7,766 bases of DNA from DATMRF01 sp035566435 (GTDB lineage: Bacteria > Verrucomicrobiota > Verrucomicrobiia > Limisphaerales > UBA8199), in NCBI GenBank assembly GCA_035566435.1, contig DATMRF010000110.1, forward strand, positions 1-7,766. Reading direction: 5' to 3'. This document shows positions 1 through 6,299 of this stretch, piece by piece (positions within the stretch are counted from its first letter, which is position 1; each line of letters begins with the position of its first letter). The notes under the pieces were generated by a model, which was given only the letters and a program-made list of their open reading frames with translations, was not told the DNA's origin and ran no database searches. A program made the position numbers and the translations under genes.

Positions 1-1
1 A

Positions 2-295
2 TTGGGCGAGCATCATTCCGGCCAATTACGCCACGAGAGCGCGCAGGCCAAGGGCGAGCGGATCATCGGTGAGGAGTTGAAGCGATTGAAGTGGCAGGAC
101 AAAGACCTCCAGGAGCATCCCAAGACCGATGCGGCCAAGTTAGCGATGGCCGTGCGGCTGAGGCGAGAGACGACCCTGACGATTCGGGAGATCGCCGAGC
201 GCCTGCACCTGGGAAGCTGGAAAAGCCTGAACAATAGGTTATATTTGGCGGGCAAGGCCCGACAGAAAGAATCGAAACGTGGACGGACAAAGTGA
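2..295 (+). CDS. Y1 (REP-associated/IS200-like) transposase, C-terminal part
   Basis: The reading frame is open to the left edge, so this is the 3' end of a gene that starts outside the window; the TTG at base 2 is not a convincing start. The visible 97 residues are charged and lack the HUH and tyrosine motifs, which would lie upstream. What identifies it is the tail. A lysine/arginine-rich helix with GERIIGEELKRLKW is followed by KLAMAVRLRRETTLTIREIA and ERLHLGSWKSLNNRLYL, a helix-turn-helix-like segment. This arrangement is typical of the C-terminal extension of the larger (about 250-330 aa) Y1 transposases common in Verrucomicrobiota and Planctomycetota. Such enzymes nick and join single-stranded DNA at hairpin ends. 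The family call is from memory of related proteins. The protein is clearly different from the 148-aa Y1 transposase at the other end of the window. The gene ends in TGA at 293-295. Confidence 0.65.
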   Translation: MGEHHSGQLRHESAQAKGERIIGEELKRLKWQDKDLQEHPKTDAAKLAMAVRLRRETTLTIREIAERLHLGSWKSLNNRLYLAGKARQKESKRGRTK

Positions 296-405
296 AAAGT
301 TATGGTTTGACCCCTTTCCCAAGTAAACTACAGCGGCAGAATACCAGATATTACGACACCAAAAAGGTAACTGTGCCACACGCGATTAGAACTAATGCGC
401 CTAGG

Positions 406-816
406 ATGAAGTTCATGACAATAACAGGTTGTGGCATGGTGCTTCTGCTCTTCTTCTTGACAAGCTGCGTCACGCGATCGCCCAGTGCTCGATGGCGCGC
501 GCCTGATTCAACCCTACGCGAGAGGCTGTTAGCAGCAGAAGAACTGTGTCCATTAGGGACAACTGCGGCCCAAGTACAGAGAATCCTTGGGGATGATGGA
601 CATTTCGCACACTATTACGGCCCGACAGTAAAGGGTAATGGGGTAAAAGGGGATCTCTCAGTTCGCAAAGTGGCTGACCATGACGACTGGGCTCTGGAGT
701 ATGAAGTCTCCGGTGGTAAGATTTCCTTTGTGCTAGGGCAGGTGGCTAGCAGCGTTGAGCTCCAAAGCGCTATTGTAACGGAGATAAGATGCATGAAGCG
801 AGTCCCGGTCAATTAG
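406..816 (+). CDS. Small predicted lipoprotein, possibly SmpA/BamE-like
   Basis: I place the start at the ATG at 406 because it puts a signal peptide at the N-terminus; the frame stays open upstream to a GTG at 292, but that stretch is polar and overlaps the transposase stop. The 136-aa product begins MKFM, has a hydrophobic core (VLLLFFL, residues 12-18) and a lipobox LTSC with the lipidated cysteine at residue 21, so it should be exported and membrane-anchored. The mature part contains LGTTAAQVQRILGDDG (about residues 50-65), followed by a Trp at 95 and Tyr at 99 before a Gly-Lys-Ile strand. This spacing resembles the SmpA/OmlA (BamE-like) fold, where a 'G.T..V...LG' helix is followed by W.Y strands. 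The resemblance is weak and function is unknown. An ATG at 415 is an alternative start. It stands alone, and its base composition is more AT-rich than the regulators further right. Confidence 0.6.
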   Translation: MKFMTITGCGMVLLLFFLTSCVTRSPSARWRAPDSTLRERLLAAEELCPLGTTAAQVQRILGDDGHFAHYYGPTVKGNGVKGDLSVRKVADHDDWALEYEVSGGKISFVLGQVASSVELQSAIVTEIRCMKRVPVN

Positions 817-1184
817 GCAAACGGGACCAAACCATAATATGATGCTTTGTTGATTGGCGCGTTGCCAAGGATTGGGGCACGATAGTTAGTCCATGCGACA
901 CGGGGTGCTCAGAGGTTTGGAAGCACGGCCCCATCAAAGAAAATCGAAGGCTTTGGAATGTGAGGAAAAATTTGCGAGCCCGCGTCCGGACGGAACGCGG
1001 TCGGTTCCGCACAGCCGGATATTTCGCTATACGGGGGCCAAAGGAAATCGTAGCAGCAGGAAAAGACCTTTATGCACTGGTAGCTAATGCTCCGGTCCAT
1101 TTCTCGGTAGGATGATCTGGTTTGATGCGCAGCGTGGACCCCGAGGTGGTGCATTTCAAGGACCCGTCCCCCTAATCAATATAA
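817..1184. other. Gene-free stretch, nothing recognised
   Basis: No reading frame here looks like a protein: the open frames are short, rich in Arg/Ser/Cys and overlap each other on both strands. There is a small inverted repeat TTGGC/GCCAA at 854-868 with a 5-nt loop just after the lipoprotein gene, too weak and without a T-run to call a terminator. A 10-bp perfect palindrome CGTCCGGACG lies at 983-992. The segment adjoins the IS4 remnant to its right and may be decayed insertion-sequence DNA. Confidence 0.4.
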
Positions 1185-1322
1185 TTACCTGGCCGAGCTG
1201 ATCATCGGCCACAAGTTTCTCAGGTGAACGGCCAGACCACGTCCGGAAGGGCGAGTAGCGCTGCCGTATTGGCGCAGTGCATCGACCGAGCCCTTGAAGG
1301 TGACCCGCTTCAATTCTACTTG
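1185..1322 (-). pseudogene. IS4-family transposase, C-terminal remnant with frameshift
   Basis: On the minus strand, bases 1322 down to 1254 encode QVELKRVTFKGSVDALRQYG, which matches the conserved 'RISFKGTVDTLRQ' block near the C-terminus of many IS4-family DDE transposases. About 15 codons further the frame reads HLRNL and then loses resemblance. Shifting by one base at LRNL gives VADDQLG, so the two frames together read LRNLVADDQL, as expected for the 'LL..LA.DLVP.RPGR' block that follows in the family. The simplest explanation is a one-base deletion (TTGGTG to TTGTG on that strand). The downstream RPGR.EPRA.KRR block and the whole catalytic part are missing. This is a dead fragment. The family assignment rests on motif memory, not an alignment. 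Confidence 0.5.
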
Positions 1323-1451
1323 GTAAAGGGAATCAAATGCCGAAAACTGTAGCGCAACAACTATTATTTCAAAGGATTTCATGGCGTTTCGGTTTCAAGA
1401 CAGTAAAATAGATTGAACATCAACATTGAGTTCATTTAAGAGCGCAACCGC

Positions 1452-3095
1452 ATGCTTCACCGAACCCGAAAAAGCGCGAAGCTGCCCAATCGCGAGCTTA
1501 ACGAGATCCGTCGAACCTCAAAAGTGCCGGAACGCTCGGAAGAGTATCGGCACAACTTGCCGGGGCGGGTTCTCAAGAGAATTCTTTCCGATAAAAGGGA
1601 GATCCCAAAACGCGCTGGGGAAGGCTATCCCTCGTGTTGGAACCGTCACCGCGGGAAGCTTTTGGGAGATTTTGGAGGCCTTCTGTTCATTATTGGTGCG
1701 CTGCTTACGATTTTTACGCTCTTGCACCTCGGCTCAGCGCTCCGGATTGGGGATGATGAGGGTTACGAGGTGATCAAAGGCGTAATGTGCAGTAAAGGCT
1801 ACCATCTGTACACCGACATGTGGAACGACCAACCCCCGGTTTCCACATTCCTGCTCTCCACCGCGTTCAAGCTGTTTGGGGCATCGATTTTGACGGCCCG
1901 GATCGTCGCCGTGAGCTTTGGGCTCATGCTGGCTATTTGCTTCCACGAACTGGTTCGTCAAAGGTCCGGCAGCAGAACGGCTTTGCTTGGGACTTTTTTC
2001 CTTGTGGCGGCTCCGGGAAGCCTTGTCGTAATGGTTTCGATGATGCTTGAGTGCCCTGCTTTTGCAGCCGCTCTGCTTTCCTGTTGGTTAGCGTTTCGAT
2101 GGGCGAAGCGTCAAAACCCCATTTGGCTGGTCCTTTCGGGCGCAATGCTGGCTGTGGCGCTACAAATCAAGCTTACGGCGGTCCTTGTCGCACCTGCCCT
2201 GGTAATCGAGATGTTCCTGATTCTACATTCCAGGCACAAAAGCATCGGCCAAATGCTGCAGCCTGGTCTCGTGTGGGGCGCAGCTTCGGTTGCCGTGTTT
2301 TTTCTAATCGCATTAACCTGGGGAAAAGGCTCGCTGGCAACCTCATGGAAATCCCACACCAAGGCTGAAGTGGTGCCGGGTTTGGATATGCCGGCGGACC
2401 ATAAATTCAACGTCCGGCTTCTCAGAAACAACATCGAATGCGCCGGGGGAGCAGTCATCTGCATCTTGCTGGCCACCCGACGGAGGCGTTTAAGAGAGCT
2501 CGCGTTTCCGGTCGTTCTTTTGTGTACTGTTTCCTTGGTCCACGCGTTTCACAGGCCGTGGTGGAATTATTATTACCTGCACTTCGCGATACCATTGGCT
2601 TGGCTGACCGGCTGGGCCGTAAATGTCTTACTCGAGGATTTGTATAGGGTTCAGACCAAGAACCGCTCCATTGGATTCAAGATCGCATCGAGCTTGGCGC
2701 TATGTGCGTTGGTTGCCTTTGCGCTCGCCAAATCCGAGCGGCGGCTCGAGGGCTCGATCAAGTATCTGCGAGAAAAGCCACCAGCCAACGCCAGCGCCAT
2801 CGTCCAGAAAATGAAACAATCTGCGACCGGAGCGTCATGTGCCTATTCCGAGGACGGAATTTACGCGTTCCACGCGGGAGTGAAAGTCATCCCGGAGCTT
2901 GCGATAGTGATGCCGAAACGGTTTTGGTCGGGCCAGATTTCAACGCGGGGAATCATCGAGATTTGCAAGCGCAACGCGCCGCGATTCGTGGTCGTTCGCT
3001 CAGATTCATTCAACGAGGAGTGGCGAGATTACCTCAGGACAGATTATGGGTTCGGGGCGGCTGACAACACCTGCCAACTTTATATTCGCAAATGA
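1452..3095 (+). CDS. GT39/PMT-like membrane glycosyltransferase
   Basis: This 547-residue protein has a basic N-terminal stretch (1-70) followed by about ten hydrophobic segments, for example 74-93, 144-164, 176-196, 203-216, 225-256, 273-290, 331-341, 351-365, 376-394 and 411-426, and then a soluble C-terminal region of about 120 residues. After the first membrane segment comes IGDDEGYEVIKG (99-110). Its acidic pair fits the first-loop Asp-Glu motif of the GT-C families GT39/PMT_2 and ArnT, in which the Asp is catalytic. It is followed by LYTDMWNDQPPVSTFLL (119-135), a typical continuation in the family. HRPWWNYYYLHFAIPL (367-382) is the usual late-loop region. Such enzymes transfer a sugar from a polyprenyl-phosphate donor to a lipid, glycan or protein on the outer face of the inner membrane; the acceptor cannot be read here. 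The start is uncertain: 1452 is the first ATG, no clear ribosome site precedes it, and residues 1-70 are not typical, so a later GTG or TTG (1524, 1557 or about 1662) is possible. It has no operon partners. Confidence 0.8.
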   Translation: MLHRTRKSAKLPNRELNEIRRTSKVPERSEEYRHNLPGRVLKRILSDKREIPKRAGEGYPSCWNRHRGKLLGDFGGLLFIIGALLTIFTLLHLGSALRIGDDEGYEVIKGVMCSKGYHLYTDMWNDQPPVSTFLLSTAFKLFGASILTARIVAVSFGLMLAICFHELVRQRSGSRTALLGTFFLVAAPGSLVVMVSMMLECPAFAAALLSCWLAFRWAKRQNPIWLVLSGAMLAVALQIKLTAVLVAPALVIEMFLILHSRHKSIGQMLQPGLVWGAASVAVFFLIALTWGKGSLATSWKSHTKAEVVPGLDMPADHKFNVRLLRNNIECAGGAVICILLATRRRRLRELAFPVVLLCTVSLVHAFHRPWWNYYYLHFAIPLAWLTGWAVNVLLEDLYRVQTKNRSIGFKIASSLALCALVAFALAKSERRLEGSIKYLREKPPANASAIVQKMKQSATGASCAYSEDGIYAFHAGVKVIPELAIVMPKRFWSGQISTRGIIEICKRNAPRFVVVRSDSFNEEWRDYLRTDYGFGAADNTCQLYIRK

Positions 3096-3120
3096 CCACA
3101 TCGCCGCCCGGTTTATGCCA

Positions 3121-3170
3121 AACTTGCGCCAAGTTGCGGTGAATTGCGGTAAATTGCGCCAGCTTGCAGT
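3121..3170 (+). repeat. Five-unit 10-bp tandem repeat
   Basis: Five consecutive 10-mers read aacttgcgcc, aagttgcggt, gaattgcggt, aaattgcgcc and agcttgcagt. TTGCG recurs at exactly 10-bp steps (3124, 3134, 3144, 3154) with a degenerate TTGCA at 3164. The array begins 25 bases after the glycosyltransferase stop codon. Ten-base spacing puts every unit on about the same face of the helix. What it does is unknown. Confidence 0.75.
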
Positions 3171-3225
3171 TTTTTGTGGCGTATCGGCGCCATGCGTCGC
3201 GGGGCTTGGGTGGCGGCGTTATTCC

Positions 3226-3335
3226 GCCCCGATGGGGCTCGACCGGTTTTTCGATCCACCTATTCCTGTGGCGGTGCCCCGGGCTGAGGTATCGCCGCGC
3301 CGTTGGCGCGGGGCTCGGAAGTGCCGCCGTTGGCG
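3226..3335. repeat. Cluster of GC-rich hairpins with 3-nt loops (REP-like)
   Basis: Four inverted repeats follow one another, all with a three-base loop. GCCCC-GAT-GGGGC lies at 3226-3238. At 3265-3283, CCTGTGGC-GGT-GCCCCGGG has one mismatch and one G-T pair. CCGCGCC-GTT-GGCGCGG at 3295-3311 is a perfect 7-bp stem. A shorter CGCC-GTT-GGCG core lies at 3325-3335. The shared loop length and GC-rich stems suggest a REP-type intergenic repeat family, resembling the architecture (not the sequence) of the palindromes around the transposase at 7027-7638. No transposase lies next to this cluster. Confidence 0.55.
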
Positions 3336-3555
3336 CCGGCTCCGGCCGGGTCGGCGCTCGTTGGGGTCGGGCGGCGCCGTCCCTGGCGCTTGGGCCCGGT
3401 CCGGGAGCTATTAGAGCACATAACATGTCCAATCATCCGCGGTCATTCCGCTCGCCGCTCGAACCAGCACGGGCTCGGCCCCACAATAAATGTGCAGGAG
3501 TTGCCAAGCCAGGAGCAGCGGGCGGGTTGGCGATGGGGCAGGATAGGGCGCCGGG

Positions 3556-3580
3556 GGCCGGTTCTCCGGGAGGACCGGCC
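3556..3580. repeat. 25-nt near-perfect palindrome
   Basis: The arms GGCCGGTTCTCC and GGAGGACCGGCC (3556-3567 and 3569-3580) are reverse complements at 11 of 12 positions around a single central G; the one exception is a T opposite a G. As RNA it would fold to a strong stem, but there is no T-run after it, so it is not a standard terminator. It might be a protein-binding site or another small repeat. Confidence 0.55.
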
Positions 3581-3733
3581 AAAGGGTGCCTGGCGAGCTG
3601 ATCGGGCCCACATGCGAAAAGCGCCTAAATCCTGCTGGCGGCGCGGGCCAATGCGACGACGGAGCCATCCAATGTGCGCTTGAGCCAGCCTCGCGGAATC
3701 CCTTAGGCGGGGTACTCCATTGTGCCTAGATTG

Positions 3734-3779
3734 AATTAGGGGAGCTTCCTAATTGTCTTTACGATTAGTTTAGCGTAAA
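3734..3779 (+). promoter_or_regulatory. Candidate operator/promoter region of the AraC-type gene
   Basis: Two inverted repeats sit in the AT-rich bases before the regulator start. AATTAGG at 3734-3740 and CCTAATT at 3748-3754 are separated by 7 bases. TTTACG at 3758-3763 and CGTAAA at 3774-3779 are separated by 10 bases, and the second arm ends 8 bases before the ATG. Symmetric sites this close to a start are often where a regulator binds, including autoregulation, but AraC proteins more commonly use direct repeats, so the bound protein is unknown. No clear -35/-10 pair could be assigned. Confidence 0.4.
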
Positions 3780-3787
3780 TTGCTGAC

Positions 3788-4813
3788 ATGCAGACAACCT
3801 ATGTTAGGCAGACTTCAGAGCGCAGAAGTCAGTTTAATGGTTCGGACGCGCCGTCGCCCTCTGCCAGCTCCCGTTCCGCGTCCGGTCCGGTTCGTTCGCG
3901 GCCCGGCGCTTTCAAGAACCGGGCCACCGCCAGCAGCGACCGCGGGTTGGTCGAGGCGCTGGTCAATTCCCGGGTGTTCCAGGATTATGAGCGCGCCTTC
4001 ACCGAGGCCACTGGGCTGCCGGTCGCGTTTCGGCCGGTGGAGACGTGGCAGCTTCCGCACCACGGCAAGCGGAACGAAGGGCCGTTCTGTGCGATAATCT
4101 CGCAGAAAAGCCGTGCCTGCGCATCGTGCCTGTGGGTGCAGGAGAAGCTTTCCGCGTTGGCCACCGAGGAGGCGCACACCCTCGGCTGTCCCAACGGCCT
4201 GAGCGATACCGCCGTGCCGGTCCGCCTGGGGGACCGCCTCATCGGCTTTCTGCAAACCGGCCAGGTCTTCCGCAAGAAGCCGACCGAGGGCCAGTTCGTG
4301 CATGCGGCCAAACAAGTCGAGTCCTGGGGAGTGGAAGTGGACCGGGAGACGTTGCACGACGCCTACTTTGCCAGCCGGGTCGTGCCGGCCAAACAGCATG
4401 ATGCGGTGGTGAAGCTGTTGACAATTTTTGCGCAGCACTTGTCAATGCTGAGCAATCAGGTAGTGGTGCAGCACGAAAACGCCGAACCGCCGGTGATCAC
4501 CTGCGCCAAGGAGTTTATCCTGGAGCATCAAACCGAGAACCTCCGCTTGGGCCACGTCGCCAAGGCCTGCAATACCAGCACCTTCTATTTCTGCAAAATG
4601 TTCAAGAAGATCACCGGGATCAACTTCACCGATTACCTGTCGCGCGTTCGCATCGAGAAATCGAAGAACCTGCTGCTCAATCCCAATCTCCGGGTGAGCG
4701 AAATCGCGTTCGAAGTCGGCTTCCAGTCGCTGACGCACTTTAACCGCGTCTTCAAGAAAATCCTCGGACAATCGCCAACGGAATACCGTGCCCAGTTGCT
4801 GGGGACGAGATGA
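3788..4813 (+). CDS. AraC-family transcriptional regulator with PocR sensor domain
   Basis: This 341-aa cytoplasmic regulator has three parts. Residues 1-52 are Ser/Pro/Arg-rich and probably disordered. Residues about 53-225 form a PocR-type ligand domain: LVEALVNSRVFQDYERAFTEATGLPV is its usual opening, and four cysteines follow at 101, 111, 114 and 134 (C-x9-C-x2-C-x19-C) with the GCPNGLSD block and GDRLIGFLQTGQVF. Residues about 235-335 are an AraC DNA-binding domain with two helix-turn-helices, LRLGHVAKACNTSTFYFCKMF and LRVSEIAFEVGFQSLTHFNRVF, ending SPTEYR. PocR domains are predicted to sense small hydrocarbon derivatives; the namesake controls propanediol use. The cysteine set could bind a metal or respond to redox, which is inference. 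No Shine-Dalgarno site precedes the ATG at 3788, and a TTG at 3947 would remove the disordered leader, so the true start is open. The two-component genes follow in the same direction after about 310 bases. Confidence 0.88.
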   Translation: MQTTYVRQTSERRSQFNGSDAPSPSASSRSASGPVRSRPGAFKNRATASSDRGLVEALVNSRVFQDYERAFTEATGLPVAFRPVETWQLPHHGKRNEGPFCAIISQKSRACASCLWVQEKLSALATEEAHTLGCPNGLSDTAVPVRLGDRLIGFLQTGQVFRKKPTEGQFVHAAKQVESWGVEVDRETLHDAYFASRVVPAKQHDAVVKLLTIFAQHLSMLSNQVVVQHENAEPPVITCAKEFILEHQTENLRLGHVAKACNTSTFYFCKMFKKITGINFTDYLSRVRIEKSKNLLLNPNLRVSEIAFEVGFQSLTHFNRVFKKILGQSPTEYRAQLLGTR

Positions 4814-4847
4814 GCTGGGGTCAACACAAAGCCGCCAACGAGTAGAA

Positions 4848-4983
4848 TTCAACGCGAAGGCGCAAAGGAGCAAAGACGCAAGGGAAACTGATCTCGCCCG
4901 GCGACTTGTATGGCTGGATCGGTTTTGGTTATTCAGCCGCTTCCGGCCTTTGCGCCTCTGCACCTTCGCGTCTTTGCGTTAAA
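4848..4983. repeat. 136-bp long inverted-repeat element
   Basis: Two 37-nt arms, 4848-4884 and 4947-4983, are reverse complements at 29 of 37 positions, and seven of the eight differences are transitions. The 62-bp middle has no gene. Each arm is built of short related words (GCGAAGG, GCAAAGG, GCAAAGACGC), so it is internally repetitive. Similar 'AACGCAAAGACGCAAAGG' sequences are scattered through intergenic DNA of several bacterial phyla with no known function. Transcribed, it would form a long imperfect hairpin between the AraC-type gene and the kinase, so it may end or process transcripts. A MITE-like mobile element is another possibility; no target-site duplication could be confirmed. Confidence 0.65.
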
Positions 4984-5123
4984 CTCACATGCTAAGAAGC
5001 TCATTTTTGTAGGGCGCTCTTTTCATGCAGATTTGCCGGGATTCAAAATTCCCTTGGGGTCGAGGGCTTTGCCCGTTTGCGTTGAATTGTTCTGCGCCAA
5101 AACCAGGTTGATTTGGTCCTTAA

Positions 5124-6266
5124 ATGGGGGATAGTTCACGCATCCGCCGCATGCACGATTATGCAAAAATGACTCGGGCTGAGCTGATTGCGCATTTGCA
5201 GACGCTCGAAAGCAAGCCCGCCGAGGGCGACGGTCCGGCGGCCCAAAGGTCCCCCTCTCCCGGTCTTCGCGACACCGAGGAGCGGCTCCGGGCCATCCTG
5301 CAGACAGCCGTCGAGGGCATCATCACCATCGACGAACACGGTATCGTGGAGTCGATGAACCCGGCCGCCGAACGGCTCTTTGGGTTTTCCGCGGGAGAGG
5401 TCATCGGCCGAAACGTCAGCGTGCTTATGCCATCACCGTATCGGCAGGAGCATGATACGTACATGGCCAACTACCTCCGCACCGGCAAGGCCAGGATCAT
5501 CGGGATCGGACGCGAAGTGGTGGGCCAGCGCAAAGACGGGACGACGTTCCCGATGGACTTGGCGGTGAGCGAAGTTCGGCTCGCCGACCGGCGGTTGTTC
5601 ACCGGCTTCGTGCGGGATATCAGCGAGAGCAAACGTCTCGAGAGAGAGCTCCTGGAAATCAGCGATCAGGAACGGCGTCGCATCGGCCAGGATTTGCACG
5701 ACGGCCTGTGCCAGCATCTGGCCGGGATCGAATTGAAGAGCCAGGTCCTCGCGCAGAAGCTGGGTGCAAGGTCCAAGGCCGCCGCCGGCCGCGCGGCAGA
5801 GATCGCCCGCCACGTCCGCGAGGCGATTGGCCAAACTCGCTCGCTGGCACGCGGTCTTTCACCAGTCACGCTGGAATCCGAGGGCCTCGCCTCCGCACTG
5901 CACGAATTGGCTGACAACGCCGAGGGCATGTTCACCCTCGCTTGCGCGGTCGAGTGTGTTGGCCCGATTCTGATTACCGCCCCGGCGACACTTACACATC
6001 TTTACCGCATCGCGCAGGAGGCGGTCTCCAACGCGGTCAAGCACGGAAAGGCAAGCCGGGTCCTGATTCGGCTTGAATCCAGCCCCGCGCGCACCATCCT
6101 GCGGGTCACGGATGACGGTCGCGGCTTTCCCGAGCCCGCTCCCAGGTCCAAGGGCATGGGCTTGCGCATTATGCGTTATCGCGCCGGCATGATCGGCGGC
6201 GTGCTATCGATCGATCGGAACCCTGCCGGCGGCACGACGGTCACATGTTCCGTCGCCAACCCTTAA
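5124..6266 (+). CDS. PAS-domain sensor histidine kinase (HisKA_3, FixL-like PAS)
   Basis: This 380-aa protein lacks membrane segments, so it should be cytoplasmic. Residues 15-30 (KMTRAELIAHLQTLES) form a short helix. A PAS domain spans about 52-166 (RAILQTAVEGIITID to FTGFVRDISESK). The HisKA_3 dimer/phosphoacceptor region spans about 172-240, with EISDQERRRIGQDLHDGLCQ and the probable phosphorylated His192. The HATPase domain has an N-box (EAVSNAVKHG, Asn303), DDGRG at 330-334 and GMGLRIMRYRA at 344-354. The PAS segment PSPYRQEHDTYM...RIIGIGREVVGQRKDG aligns by eye with rhizobial FixL: His110 with the heme ligand His200, and Arg130 with Arg220. The substrate is ATP, and the partner is almost certainly the response regulator 33 bases downstream. 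Starts at 5124, 5151 and 5169 are all possible; none has a good ribosome site. The kinase subfamily differs from FixL, which is HisKA. Confidence 0.92.
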   Translation: MGDSSRIRRMHDYAKMTRAELIAHLQTLESKPAEGDGPAAQRSPSPGLRDTEERLRAILQTAVEGIITIDEHGIVESMNPAAERLFGFSAGEVIGRNVSVLMPSPYRQEHDTYMANYLRTGKARIIGIGREVVGQRKDGTTFPMDLAVSEVRLADRRLFTGFVRDISESKRLERELLEISDQERRRIGQDLHDGLCQHLAGIELKSQVLAQKLGARSKAAAGRAAEIARHVREAIGQTRSLARGLSPVTLESEGLASALHELADNAEGMFTLACAVECVGPILITAPATLTHLYRIAQEAVSNAVKHGKASRVLIRLESSPARTILRVTDDGRGFPEPAPRSKGMGLRIMRYRAGMIGGVLSIDRNPAGGTTVTCSVANP

Positions 6267-6299
6267 TTCCAGCCGCCGCTATCGCGCGCAATTTGAACC

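Larger units (their letters stand above)
3096..3787. other. Gene-free, repeat-rich and GC-rich intergenic region
   Basis: Nearly 700 bases lie between the glycosyltransferase stop and the AraC-type start without a convincing gene. Open frames exist on both strands only because the sequence is poor in A and T (about 82% GC over 3301-3360); their translations are Gly/Ala/Arg/Pro-rich and mutually overlapping. In order the region holds a 10-bp tandem repeat, a group of short-loop hairpins, a 25-nt near-palindrome and two inverted repeats near the next gene, each listed separately. The AT content rises from about 3700 onward, which fits a promoter for the downstream regulator. Confidence 0.6.

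Noticed and set aside
854..868. Rho-independent terminator after the lipoprotein gene
   Set aside because: The stem is only 5 bp and no T-run follows.
893..1154. Short open frames on both strands between the lipoprotein and the IS4 remnant
   Set aside because: They mutually overlap, have biased composition and no family resemblance or ribosome site.
3121..3170. CRISPR array
   Set aside because: The unit is only 10 bp with no spacers; it is a simple tandem repeat. No cas gene is present.
3034..3683. Several overlapping open frames of 80-145 codons on both strands
   Set aside because: They arise because the DNA is very GC-rich and poor in stop codons. The translations are low-complexity Gly/Ala/Arg/Pro with no domain, and they cross the palindromes.
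3815..4438. 207-codon open frame antisense to the AraC-type gene
   Set aside because: It is the shadow of a strongly recognisable PocR domain on the plus strand and shows no motif of its own.
4442..4963. 173-codon open frame on the minus strand over the AraC DNA-binding region and the inverted repeat
   Set aside because: It runs across both a certain gene and a repeat element and has no recognisable fold.
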